A stretch of 64,000 nucleotides of DNA from Lingula anatina. Its lineage: Eukaryota > Brachiopoda > Lingulata > Lingulida > Lingulidae. Of the stretch, positions 36,136-53,890 are shown piece after piece. A model generated the notes under the pieces. It saw only the letters and a program-made list of their open reading frames with translations. It was not told the DNA's origin and searched no databases. Location: contig NW_019773513.1 in assembly GCF_001039355.2 (NCBI RefSeq), positions 1,442,537-1,506,536 of the forward strand. The letters are read 5' to 3'. Position 1 is the first letter of the stretch, and each line of letters begins with the position of its first letter. A program made the translations under genes and the position numbers.

Positions 36136-37934
36136 ATGATCCGAAAAGGACAACGTCTATTTCGGTTAGCCACCCAAGAGGTAAGTGACATACATATATA
36201 TTTTATAGTCTCTGTCGTGTCTGGGTACACTGCATCTTTTCCGTTCACTGCCTGTGATACTGACGATAGCGAATATAGAAACTAGTTTGCAGTGCTGGGG
36301 TTTCACGTCCTCTCACTGAGTTTTAGAAATAACTGGAAACTACATGTATGTTCTATTATCAGTATACCAACAGCATGTCTTATAATAGACACTCGGGTTG
36401 ACAGAGGCTGGATCGAGGTACATATCATTATAATTGTATTATGGGCTCGAAATGGCTGCCTTAAAAGATACCATTGAACTTATTCCATTTTGTTTCTTAT
36501 ATCGTTTATGCAGGTAACCATTCTTGTATGTAAAAATCAAAATTGCTAAATTCTGACGGGGTTATGGTATGGGACTAGTTGTTATTATTGTGTTAATTTA
36601 GTTGTTTAAAAGTGAAAACCACTGGTCTCTCTAAATTGCATTATAACTGCTGAGAAAAAGGTGAAAAAGGAAAAAAACAATGTTCCATAAAGATGCATAA
36701 TATTCACTTATTGTATATCGTCCCGAGGTCATTATCATTTATAAACACGCAAAAAAATCTTGTCAGCTATTATGGGACATAGAAATCACTATATAGCGTC
36801 ACGACATGAATACGGTAGTGTGTATTAACCTTTGAATGTGAATAGATGTGTCCTCAAATAACACACTGCCTTTACAAAACGAGATGTAAGTGAGAGGAGA
36901 TAAGTATGTATATATGAAATCTTCAGCTGTCAAAATGAAAAACATCAAGGCGTTAATAAAATATAGTGCATAGTTCTTAGGAACGAAATCCTTTAAAAAA
37001 TCACTGTTAATTTTGGACTGCCTTTTTCTCGGAATAAATTACTACTGAATCATTTTTTTGTTCAGATTGCCGCTGTAGACAAGAAGTGTTTTGTCACTGG
37101 CCAAGGGGTTGTCATTCCGTATATCGTGCCTATGCGTCTTGGCGTCACCTACGATTTCTACAGAGAAACCGTGTGCCCTTTGTGTATCTACGACGACGCT
37201 GACCTCAGTCGAGCTGACGTCATTCCTGGCGACGGACTCAAAACTAATTTTAAGGTCAAATTGTGTTTCTGAGGAGATACAACATGCTTTTTCAATTCCA
37301 TACTGCCCTAATAGGCAATTACATTAGTTTTTGCCTTTAAAACACAACATGAATTGATACCGAGAACAAACCCTTTGCGTATACTTTTGCAGTGTCAAAT
37401 CTGAAGTATCCAATGAAAGAGAAAAAAAAAAAAACACGAATCATAAAAGTGAGCCCTGTACAGATATTAACGGATGAGGAGGTATCGTGAATATTCTCGT
37501 GGAAAAAGCTTTGGTCTTGTTTCGATACTTTCTAGTTAAGAATTTCGGTCTGTGTCCCTCAGTGCTACATAATCATGTTTTATGATGTCTTTTTAACAAT
37601 TATTTCCGATTTAATATTTCATATGAGACTTAATAAAATGACTAAAATTACAAATTAGCTTCTTTTGGACCAAAAAAGAAATTGTTTTTACTTAAAATGG
37701 TTTCATTACAGATTGTTGAAAAGAATGAAGACGTTTGCAGTTTTCTCAATATATCTCCCGCTCTAAGTTTGAAGGCAAAGTTGGGGCTGGTCCAAATGGA
37801 CGTGTCTGCAAACTTGCTTCAAGAGGTTAAAAAGGAGAGAAGTGCTGTGGTGGTCTTAGGAAGTATTGAATTTTCTACGGTCAGTAAACGCCCCCCTCTC
37901 TCTCTCCCTCTCTCTCTCTCTCCCCCCCCTCTCT

Positions 37935-37969
<35 letters not shown>

Positions 37970-38614
37970 ATTACAACTAAATAAAGTGAAGTACGAAGTT
38001 TGCAGTAATGACAACATTAATAAAAATTATAATGATAATAGTTATATTTTAGCATTGATCATTTATACAGATATTACTAAGGTGATTTTTTAAATATTCT
38101 CCTTTTATGTTATTATTATTAACATATATATAAGTTTAAGTCTATAGAATGTTCAATAGACTTATCATGAAAAAAATAATTTCAAGATGTGAGTTATGAA
38201 ATTATCAAACGTATTACATGTAATACTCAACTGTACAGCTGACAGAAACCCTGCCAGTGAACGCTGTACCTCGCTCTAACTGGCAAAATAACCATGACCG
38301 TGGTCTGGGGACCCACTTCGTGGACAGTATCACCTACGGAGGACGCGTCGTCTTCTCCATGTCTCACACACTCAAGTCAACTGCGTGTAAGCAAAGCATA
38401 TCTACAAAATTAGGTGTGGATTTACCGGTAAGAACGATGACAGATATTATTATCATTTTCTTTTTCAACGAGAAATACATGTAGGAATCTTTTCGTTACA
38501 TGTATTCTTGGGAACGAAACTGGAAACATGGTTTGCCAAAGCTGTACGCCGTTAATTATATGTATTTTATTGTTATTTTGATGCTAGTTCTAAAAATTTG
38601 TTTTGTTTTTTTTC

Positions 38615-38695
<81 letters not shown>

Positions 38696-41600
38696 GTGCC
38701 AAAGAAATAAAAACTCGAATTGCTTTCAGAAACTGATGTCGTCATTCTTGGACAAGACAAACTCAAGCATTAAAACAATTTGGAAAGAAGAAATCGAAGA
38801 TTCAATAGAAAAGACAGATATTAACTACTGGTCAAGTCCGGGCATTTCAGTTAAGTTACAAAAAATTGAGGATATAAGCCACGCCTTGCAGATTCTTAGG
38901 GAAGACATCAACGTGACACATTCTGGAAAAGGCGTGCCCATTAGCGCAAGAATCACGCCCCTTGGAATGATTGATAGATCGTTTCCTATCCCAGCTGCCC
39001 CTGCTGAGAGAACTCTTCAAAAGTTAGACGAAAGTTATGGTGAACTAAAATATGTTCAGAAGCAAATAAAAAAATTATACCGTCGTATTCCAGGACTTCA
39101 TGTAGACCAAAGGACAAAAGACAGTGTAACCGAATTTGCGGCTAAAATTGAAGGCATCCTTGAGGTGAATGGAATTACTTGCTACATTTTCCACGCTTTT
39201 GAGTATTCTGAAATTTAGATCTTATGCAGCTCTCGAAAAACACGTATGTAAAACCCGGGATGTAAAGCAAAATTGACGTCAAATGGATTGGATCTTTTTT
39301 AAACAAGTAGTATCAAAGTGAATTGTATCCCGATTTGTGTTGGTTTTTTAATAGCCTACACCTTTTATACTGATGTATTATAAAAAAAGTATTATAAACG
39401 ATTAACAAAAACCTGCTCACCTGCAAAATAATACGTACACGTGCATTTTACCTTACCCATCCTCTTCCCTTCTCGTAACTAACACAAACCACCCTGTACT
39501 AGCCCATTATGTTCAAGTAAATTTAGATAAGCAGCCTTCTAACCTTATGTGTCATATAATGTATGTTTTGCTGCAGGTATTCGACGATGTGATATTCAAC
39601 TTGGACCTGCGCAACCTGCCCCTGTCAGCACAGTGTAAACCCGCCTTCCAGGCATACGGCGTGTACCTGCCAGACAAATATCTGACGGAATTCAATGAAA
39701 TTCGAGACCGTGTCTTGGTACGTTTATTGATCACCCAAGAGGAAAACTCGAGAGATTATGCTTTCTCTGAGACCTAGTACTTTTGATTACCCGTTTGAGA
39801 GCAAAAAGTTGCACATACAGTATATTCGGGAGATTTTCAAATGTTTGTGAGAATCTGAAATTTTTTGGCCACGGATAATACTGGAAAAAATGAAAGGAAA
39901 GAGCTTTTTAGGGTGGGGGAGGAGGCAAAAATAATATTTGATGTTTACATTAAATGAAAGAAAACTTTGGTAATTTTTTTCTGATACCCGCTCTTTTACG
40001 TTATGTTAATCAAGTATTATATTCAATACGAAATAAACTTTTAAATTATTTGTTTTATTATTTTTTAAAATTTGCTTTGTTTACTCAAAGTAATTAAATT
40101 ATCTTTACAATTCCAGCTATTTTCGTCCTCGCTAGCAGGGAAAATACAGCTTTCTGTGAAGTTTGATGGACAAAAAGTAAGATGTACAAGATGGCATACG
40201 GGGACTGTGTGCGGATTCATACGGTCACACTTGGCATTCAAAGCTTAAATTTACATTAATTTGTGTTCCATCTTCGGGGACAGAAAATAAAGTTTTGAAA
40301 TGAAACTTACTGATGCTGGTGTCATTAGGTCTAGTGTTTACAGATCCGCGAATATGATACATGTACATTATCAAATTGTATGTTCCTTACACAGAATTAT
40401 ATAAATGTAGTGGAAGTTGTTTTGTGTGTGAAATAAAAAGTCCATGATTGTTTTCATAATCCATATAAATATTCTTTTAACCTTTTTATTGCAGATAACA
40501 GGAAATATCTTGCGCGCGGTTGACCTCCCAGACGCGGACATTGAGGGTCATCTCAGTAAACCGGATCCTTACGTCCGGGTGAGACTCCTGCCGGATGGTG
40601 TGTTTGAGGAGAGCGCCAAACAAAGCAACACCTCACACCCAGTTTTTCACCAGTGCTTTGAGTTTGAGGTAGATCTCGTTTAATTCTAATAGATATGGGG
40701 CGTCTTTTTTGTGACATTGAGTCCAAGTTCAGGGATGAGTGGATTATTCGTTAGTAGGAGAAAAATTAATTTTCAAGCAATTTCTTTTTTCTTGAGAACA
40801 AAATTGATTTGGCGGGGAAATCCAGGATAGGATACCTTAAGTTAAAGCAACATTAATATAGCCGCAAAAATTAATAATCCTCAGGAAATCTTGGTTGCAG
40901 CTCATGTGACCTTGAGTGGATATTAAGGCTTCATTCACATGCAATGTCTATTTTCTAAATTCTATTTTCTATTCGCGGTATGTCTTATGATCACGGTCTG
41001 TGCCCTGAATATCCCGCGGCGTAATTACTGGCAGCGCGAGCCAGTTACTATAAGTTACTATAAGTTACTATATTAGTGTTATAGCAATCAACAATATTCT
41101 TTCATTATACGTTCCAACAAAAAGATGCGTTAAATCGCCGTTTCCGTTTTGAAGCAGAATCTTAATAACCCCATTTCCTGAGTTTCATTTTCACATCTTA
41201 AGGCATCATATGGATAAACTTTCAATATGGTACTCTGCAGCATATCAGTTGGTCCTCTCCTGGTGCTCGTTTCTCTGCCTGAGATCAGTTGTTCAAGTTC
41301 TCTGTCACTGATTTTTGCTTTTTGTCTTTACCAATAGATACCAAGAAATGTTTTAATTACATGATGTAAAACCCATAAATTTGATATTTCAGAGGCCCGA
41401 AGTTGACATTTATCCAAGTTGATTTACGCGTGCAGTCGGTTCTCTTCATTTATTCAAAGAGAACTCTGTCATATCACTAGTTAGACTCTATAGTCTACTA
41501 TCTTAACGTATTTATACAGTTGACTGAGTTTACAAAATAATTGTCGACTATAATGATGGCAATCCGCACATTTAATTTATATTTTAGTGCGAGGAGAAAG

Positions 41601-41749
41601 AATTGGATCAGAAGTCGTTACTTGTTCAGGTCTATGACACGGACCCTTTCTATAACGACTTGATAGGAGAGGTGCGGCTGAAAATGGCCATCCTGAAAAG
41701 TGGGGATGTACTCGAGGACTGGTACCATCTGGAACCAAGGCTGGAATGA
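36136..41749 (+). CDS. stonustoxin/MACPF-like protein with C-terminal C2 domain
   Basis: Nine coding exons, every intron phase 0: 36136-36180, 37066-37254, 37712-37879, 38239-38427, 38730-39164, 39577-39717, 40117-40176, 40495-40668, 41588-41749; 520 residues. No signal peptide. Residues about 30-330 resemble the SNTX-type MACPF/CDC-fold region: LGVTYDFY near 40, a GTHFVDSITYGG box at 158-169 (MACPF-like signature), and a GKGVPISARITPLG segment in exon 5 closing this region. A helical segment (LDESYGELKYVQKQIKKLY) follows, like the FAT-type helices of SNTX proteins. Residues about 408-520 form a C2 domain with candidate calcium-binding Asp in LPDAD, KPDPYV and YDTDPFYND. The family includes pore-forming toxins but also many non-toxic proteins of invertebrates and fish; toxicity cannot be inferred. 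Perforin also pairs MACPF with C2. Polyadenylation signals AATAAA are at 42152 and 42344. Confidence 0.8.
37890..37970. repeat. CT-rich polypyrimidine tract
   Basis: A long C/T-only tract that starts about 11 bases past the exon end at 37879 (donor GTCAGT). Confidence 0.95.
38617..38693. repeat. 77-base poly-T tract before exon 5 of the SNTX/C2 gene
   Basis: An uninterrupted T run, preceded by TTTTTTTTCAG and ending 36 bases before the exon at 38730. Its length is unreliable in draft sequence. Confidence 0.9.
40925..41070 (-). mobile_element. divergent Harbinger-type MITE copy
   Basis: In the last intron of the SNTX/C2 gene, the segment ATCACGGTCTGTGCCCTGAA followed by TATCCCGCGGCGTAATTA matches, in reverse orientation, the centre of the MITE at 50599-50769, and CTTCATTCACATG resembles its terminus. 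Its right end is blurred by a triplicated AAGTTACTAT. Confidence 0.5.
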
Positions 41750-44700
41750 CCAGGGAACAGGGAAGATGGGGGTTCATTCTCAATGAAGCTGTTGTTGTGG
41801 CAGATTTGGGTCCTGACCCCTACCTTTGGTTTATAAAAACAAAATCACACCAACATTTCCTTTTTGAAATTAGCATTTTTCATTAGCCGAATCATAGTTC
41901 TAAACCGTATCAACTGACACCATTTGCCCATTACCACCAACGCCAAAAAATTTCGGCGCCCTTGAGCGGGCCACGAACCCTACACCAAGCAGGCGAGGGT
42001 CGGCTTTGCATCAGAGGCCTGTCATTCCTAAAACAACCGGACCCCCCCTTCAAATAATTTTGGTACCGCCCCTTTATCGGTCTACGTAGATCATACCAAC
42101 TACCCGGGAGCTCTCGCTGAATGCAACCAGTTCAACAGATTCCTGGCGATGAATAAATTAAAGAAAAAACTGGTGATTACATGAGTAAGGCGGGTACATG
42201 TAATAAACGTGAATAAATGGTATTAAATATTGATATCTTCACCGCTAGCTTGTATTTTCTGTATTACTAATCATGTTAGTTATGGTATTTGCAATGAAAA
42301 TCACTATTTATAACAATCTTCTCCTGTGATGTGATCATTTCTAAATAAAAGCACATGACACTGAAGGTGGGACAACCTTTTTGACCAATGTTGTATATAT
42401 AAAGCATGGTTAGTAAGAATCTCTCATGCAGCCAAGAAGAGTACCTTACTTCAGATTTTATTTATTGGAAATGAGCAACAGTTGCGTCTATACAGTCTGT
42501 ACTTTTGTAAATGCTTTCGATGATATAATATGCCGCCAATTTCGTTCGGAACTTATTCTACACCCTCCTTACATCCCTGATCAAACTTCGTCTGCTTTTT
42601 TTCCATAGCCGAAACACTTTAAGGGGAATTAGATTTCACTCCTTAGGACCAGGCTCTGACATGGTATGAAATATAATCCCCAGAATTCTACAAAGGGATT
42701 CTTCTGTTGTAATATCGCTTGAAGAAAAACATTGTACATTGTATTAAAGTATACACGAAGGGTATGAATAAAAAGAATTGTCTTCATTTTCACGAATGAA
42801 GATATTTTCAATTTGCCGTCGAACCCCTTGACTTACCATAAATATCGTGTAATAATCTGTATAATGAGAACCAAAAAATAACTAATTGATGAGAAGCGAA
42901 TAACGAAGGGGCTAATCAACAATTCTGTATTCTGCTTAGTACTGCTCATAATGAAGGTAATTTTAAGTGTGCTCATTAAAAATGAGAAATCCTGCAAAAT
43001 TAATTAACACTTGTTAAAACCTTGACGGAAAGACGTGTGCTATTTATAAACAGCCATCGCGTTCACTTACTTTCAAATAATCATTTTTTGCGGCTTTGTC
43101 ATTTTTTTCTATACGAGGGTAATTTCAGGTCAGTATTCTTTCGTTTCTTTTACTTATTTCTTCAGGAATTTTTTAATGGAATTCAGATGAGACTTTATGT
43201 TGAGAATTTCCCCTTTAAAATGAAATACAGGCCCTTCGTATTTGAACAATAATAATCCTTCAGAAAGTATCACCAATTTTAAAGAAAAGGGTTGAAACAC
43301 TTAAAAGACTGGTAAAAAGCGTGGATTTTTCTTAATCGTTGGGAAGAAGCTACCCTTTGCCAGGGCCACAGGTTGATTTTTCACTAGATATCCACAGGTT
43401 TGTCACTGGTTTATTCATGATACTTGTCTGCACTTAGAGAAAAGTGTATATAATTTATCTGCGTCCTTGGCAGAGGGTATGAAAAGGCTGTCTGTCACCA
43501 GTGGTGTTTTAATTAATGGACAAATATCGCTATAGTACTGCGCTTCATAATAGGCTTCGTTAAGAATTGAGGGGGTTTTGTATTATCAGCTACAGTGCAT
43601 TTTTATATTACATGTAGAATGAAAATTCGAAGGCCTGGATATATTTTATAACATTTAAGCCATACGTCTTCTGTAGCCAAGAGAAGAAAACGACCAAGTT
43701 TCTGAAGTCCGAACATACATTACAAAATTCATTGCAGAATGGAAAAACTAGTAACAATAAAGCCGTTTTTAAAAACCATACTTATTGATGATAAATAAAA
43801 ATTAACCTTTGACGAAACGAGACTTTTCAGATACCTTAACAAATATAATATCAAACAAATGGGTCTTTACTTTCTACAAAGCCTTGCTTCTACACTGCTT
43901 GAATGCGACGCGCGTACACACATAAAACCTAAACACATTGGAACTTGATGTCAATAATTTTTTCTGTAAAATCCGCAATTTTCCCATTATCAAAGTAAAC
44001 CCTTTCCAAAAACAGCTATGAAAATTACGATCTGTTCGCCCATTTTTTCATTTTTTTTTACCATTTCACTGAAGTCTCAGCATACACCACGTATGCACTT
44101 TAATGAAAGCGACTCAAAAATTAGAAACTTGGAACTCAGCAACCAGTTTATTAAACCTAACTTTGGTTTAGATATGGCATACATGTGCCTTGGTGACTAA
44201 GAAGTAGTGTTGAAACTTCTTAGTCTAACTCTCATTGTATGAATCTTAACATTTATATAAATGCACCTCTCATATATTAGATCTAACTTTCATAATTCGG
44301 AACTTTATTATTAACTGTTGTGGTAAAACATATCAGAATAACACTTGGGATGTTTATTTTATCATCGATGAATGTACAAATTACAAGATGTACACAACTA
44401 TTGGTGTACTCTATTTAAAGGACTACATGGTACAAAAGTGCACTGGTACACGTATGTACGTATAAGCAAAGAATAAATTAACACATGAATTAAGAACATT
44501 TTCAACATACCATCATTAAAAGCGAATAAAGGCAATTGGTATTAAACATGTACTTTCAATCCGAAAATCTTAATTCTCGTTTGTTCCTTTCACATAAATT
44601 AAGAGATACAACTGCAATGTTTTTCATTTGTCATTTGTTCTCACTTGCCACTTATGAATTCCTAAACACTTGCTACCTCTTAATTCAAAAGCACAGTGAG

Positions 44701-46438
44701 CAAACAGAGAGCCTGACAGACAGACAGACAGACAGACAGGCGATACCCTGTAACCACAAGAAATATATATATATAATAGCAGCAGCACTAAGTATAAATA
44801 GTCAAACTTAACTGAACTGCAATTGAAGAATTTATCAAAATAACCGTTTGTTTAGTGTCCCACATTTAAAAGGGACAATTTAAATGAAGTGCTACACCTT
44901 CACAACTGTACGAAATACTGATGTAAAAATTTACTTGACAGTTCACATTTTACAAAGATGCTGAAACTTTGCCATGCTTAAATTATCTCTTCTTTGCTAC
45001 TATAATCACTAAGGCCGCATTCTCAACGAATTGAGCCAGGCTTTACAAATCCTGAGAACTAAAAATGGCGGACGTACATGAAAGAAAAACCGCCTAATCT
45101 TTTAATAGNAACTGTTTCTTGTTTGCTGGACACTGACAGCTTGCCCCTGGTCTACTAACTTTCATAATTTGGAACCTGCCTTTGCTTACTCCGTCTTCTG
45201 TATTTCTTGGAATTTTTCAACTAACACATTGAGGTCTTGAACATAGAAAAAACTCCATGTCGCAAAGTTGGTCTTAGCATTGAAATGGTGAAGAAAACTA
45301 ATGCAAAAGTATCATTTATTACATGTATATGTTATGGCTGAAGCCTTGTAGGCCTTGTTTTTGAGTGTGACAACTTGCTTTTCACCATAACATTTCAGTG
45401 ACAATCCTAATTTGCAATAAACACATTTTCAAAAAACCTCTTCCTGCTATGCAGCTTCATTTTTAATGATTCTCTGCAATTTTTAACATCAATAAATTTT
45501 TTACAAATTATTTCAAGTAAACAAATCTAAGAACCAATATGGCAAATGGACATAAAAAAAACTGAGAATATGTATGCTAACCACATATGGGTTATCACTG
45601 CAGGCTTCGCCACAGTGGCCTGACCACACTCTGTCTAACCTATTAAAACAGATTACAACCAGACAATAAGGGAATGTTTACCCCAAGGTACTGTGATTCA
45701 AAGGCGATATACATCTTCCTCTTTCTAAGCCCCATTATATTGGAACCTAGAGCTAAGGCATGATGACCTGCGGAAGGAATAAATATTAAAGCAGCATGTG
45801 TACTAAGCTTCATTATTGTTACAGTATTACAGACTAAAATAGAATGAAGCCAATATCAAGCAGATGATGGATAGCCTTAATAAATGGATTCAAACAAACA
45901 AAGAGCTGCCTTAATAAATTGATTCAAACAAACAAGCAGCCAACAGTCTACAACATGACCTTTTTATTTTCATTGATGGATGACTGCTTTCAAAACAACC
46001 TCTGAATCTTGCTCCTTTTCCCCTTTCTCGTGAGCTTGATTCCATACATGAGCTCAAGCTAAACTGAGCGCAATGGGTTATTCTGAACACACAGAACAGC
46101 ACTCTTACTGTGTACACACTTCCGTAATACGAAAGTAATTATGTCGTCTACGCACAGCATGTTTCCATCACCAGCTTCCAAAACAGCATGTAACTAAGAT
46201 TAATGCTTTTAAAGCATAATTATGGGGATGTCTTCATTCTGTTGCCTAAATCCTCAAACACGATACAAAAGCATTATGGCACCTGTGATTCCATGACCAT
46301 GACTCCATATCCAGTGTCCAATACTTTTTTTGCACAAAGAAAAAAGTTACTCTCAGAACAACAAGGCTGTCATCCAATTGAAACTCACAAGGCAAATTCA
46401 ACACTGTTCAACAGAGTTATTGCAGTGGGCATGGACTG
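41750..46438. other. non-coding region between two convergent genes
   Basis: Between the SNTX/C2 gene stop and the HIF1AN stop, which face each other. It holds both 3' UTRs (AATAAA at 42152 and 42344 on plus; on minus at 45963-45968), a small TIR element (43351-43479), a (CAGA)n tract near 44717 and a single-N seam at 45109. No exon is supported. Confidence 0.5.
43351..43479. mobile_element. small MITE with TACCCTYTRCCAGGG termini, copy 1
   Basis: The left end TACCCTTTGCCAGGGCCACA and the right end CCTTGGCAGAGGGTA are inverted complements. The interior (TTGATTTTTCACTAGATATC, CACTGGTTTATTCAT) matches the second copy at 53545-53664. Confidence 0.75.
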
Positions 46439-52108
<5,670 letters not shown>

Positions 52109-52275
52109 CAGGCCCGTAGCCAGGGGGGGTTCGGGGGGTTCGAAAGAACGGCCCCTTTTGCTGGGAAAAGGTCCACTCTGGGTAAAATTTGACCTAGGTA
52201 CATGAAGTTTTTTTGGAAAAAGGTCCACTTTTTCAGAAAAAGAACCCCCCTTTTGAAATTGCTGGCTACNNNNNN
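52109..52275. mobile_element. MITE/SINE-like element with CCCGTAGCCAGG terminus, cut by gap
   Basis: It starts CAGGCCCGTAGCCAGGGGGG followed by a G-rich TTCGGGGGGTTCG stretch. The sequence just before the N gap reads AACCCCCC...GCTGGCTAC, the start of the inverted complement of that end. The interior repeats AAAAGGTCCACT twice. Elements with this terminus are, as I recall, common in marine invertebrates. Confidence 0.65.
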
Positions 52276-52630
52276 NNNNNNNNNNNNNNNNNNNNNNNNN
52301 NNNNNNNNNNNNNNNNNNNNNNNNNNNNNNNNNNNNNNNNNNNNNNNNNNNNNNNNNNNNNNNNNNNNNNNNNNNNNNNNNNNNNNNNNNNNNNNNNNNN
52401 NNNNNNNNNNNNNNNNNNNNNNNNNNNNNNNNNNNNNNNNNNNNNNNNNNNNNNNNNNNNNNNNNNNNNNNNNNNNNNNNNNNNNNNNNNNNNNNNNNNN
52501 NNNNNNNNNNNNNNNNNNNNNNNNNNNNNNNNNNNNNNNNNNNNNNNNNNNNNNNNNNNNNNNNNNNNNNNNNNNNNNNNNNNNNNNNNNNNNNNNNNNN
52601 NNNNNNNNNNNNNNNNNNNNNNNNNNNNNN
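52270..52630. other. assembly gap, 361 N
   Basis: Unknown bases. The gap removes the end of the repeat at 52109 and the 3' part of the PC4-like reading frame. Confidence 0.99.
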
Positions 52631-52992
52631 TTGATTTCAGGCATTTTGGTCAGCAACGTCTCCAATGTGCGTTTGTCAAATTGTACATCGTACATCGCTT
52701 CATACGACGCACTTACCGGTGCGTAGGCTAGCTTCATCACAGATTCCTCCTTACCAATGTCGTACAGCACACGGACATTATAGTTTTCCCCCAGCTGATC
52801 ATCTATTTCAGTATCGGTAGACATAGCAGTTTGGACGGAAGGCAGGGTGTTTTTAAAATCTTCCCATGCTTCTCGCGGCATCCGGATCTTGTTCAACGTT
52901 TTCAAATCGCTGAAGACGACCAACTGGACCCCCTGTTTGCTTCTGCATATCGACAACAGACTATCTTCACCAAGTTTGAAGAACTGCGACAT
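52631..52992 (-). CDS. PC4-like reading frame, truncated by gap
   Basis: Minus-strand frame, uninterrupted from Met 52992 to the N gap (about 120 codons), with GC content and codon use clearly unlike the surrounding AT-rich DNA. The start MSQFFKLGEDSLLSICR, then LVVFSDLKTLNKIRMPREAW, resembles the single-strand DNA-binding domain of the PC4/Sub1 coactivator family (FxLG start, Leu-rich strands, RMP-x-x-x-W near the end); this is inferred from pattern only. The remainder (STDTEIDDQLGEN, KEESVMKLAYAPVSASYEAM) is not recognised. It has no introns, unlike every other gene here, so it may be a retrocopy or belong to a mobile or viral-type element. A tandem TGACGTCA-containing segment lies 123-218 bases upstream. 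Confidence 0.55.
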
Positions 52993-53114
52993 TTTGATGT
53001 TCGAACGTACAACTTAGGTCAGTGAATTGGAGTTTGATTTGACCATTCCAACATATATAGCCTTCTGAAATTGCACGCCTAAACATGCAACACGCCAAAC
53101 AAAAGAATTGCGCT

Positions 53115-53210
53115 TGACGTCATCCGTTACCATAGTGAAACGTAAACATTACCCCGACATGCCCAGGCCCGTTCTGTGACGTCATCCGTTACCATAGTAA
53201 AACGTAAACA
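53115..53210. promoter_or_regulatory. tandem CRE-containing segment upstream of the PC4-like frame
   Basis: TGACGTCATCCGTTACCATA followed by GT(G/A)AAACGTAAACA occurs at 53115 and 53177, a 62-base offset. Each copy holds the palindromic CREB/ATF site TGACGTCA. The position fits a promoter for the minus-strand frame at 52992; the role is inferred. Confidence 0.45.
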
Positions 53211-53544
53211 AAAATAGGGAGTCTTGTTTGTTTACTTAAAAAATTGTTTGTTTATTTTGTAAACATCCCCCATTGTTCGCTATAGGTTTTCCATTGTTCA
53301 AATGACGTAACATAACAATAGAAAAAAATGGAATTCTTTTGTTACCTATAGTACGGATGTTACTACTCACACGACTACCATTCAGCGCGAGTCCCCTCGG
53401 ATTTGGATCGATAGAGCGATAGTTTTATTTGGAATGAGCCCTTGTTTGATAGACTCAGCGCATCCTTTCATGTACAAAATACGCTAAACTATCGTATAAC
53501 GCACGTGTTTTACAGTCTCGTAAGAACTGATAGTGTAAAGCGGG

Positions 53545-53664
53545 TACCCTCTACCAGGGACACAGATTGATTTTTCATTAGATATTCACAGATATGTCTC
53601 TGGATTATTCATATCACATTTTTACAAATGGACATTATTCATCTACGGCCCTGGCAGAGGGTAA
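53545..53664. mobile_element. small MITE with TACCCTCTACCAGGG termini, copy 2
   Basis: The left end TACCCTCTACCAGGGACACA and the right end CCCTGGCAGAGGGTA are inverted complements. The interior matches the copy at 43351-43479 (TTGATTTTTCATTAGATATT). Confidence 0.75.
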
Positions 53665-53744
53665 AATGCGGGCCCACTATTTGTGCAGCGTCGTCGGTCT
53701 GTTCAGTTTCTTTGCAGGTATTGTGTGAAAGGCGCAGATTCTGC

Positions 53745-53890
53745 TGTCCACGCTCACCTGAAGCATTCTGCTGCCCTCGTTCACCTAACACATTCTGCTG
53801 TCCACGCTCACCTAACACATTCTGCTGTCCACGCTCATCTAAAGCATTCTGTTGCCCTCGTTCACCTAACGCATTCTGTTGTGTAGGAGC
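53745..53890 (-). repeat. 27-bp minisatellite, about five units, open on the minus strand
   Basis: Units of 27 bases of the form CATTCTGCTGTCCACGCTCA plus CCTAACA. On the minus strand they read as a 9-residue repeat GERGQQNVL within an open frame of 93 codons (53920-53639). There is no recognisable domain around it. The copy at 56470-56640 has indels that break this frame. Confidence 0.85.

Noticed and set aside
38500-38736. Poly-Phe frame before exon 5 of the SNTX/C2 gene
   Set aside because: Homopolymer translation; the real exon starts after the acceptor at 38729.
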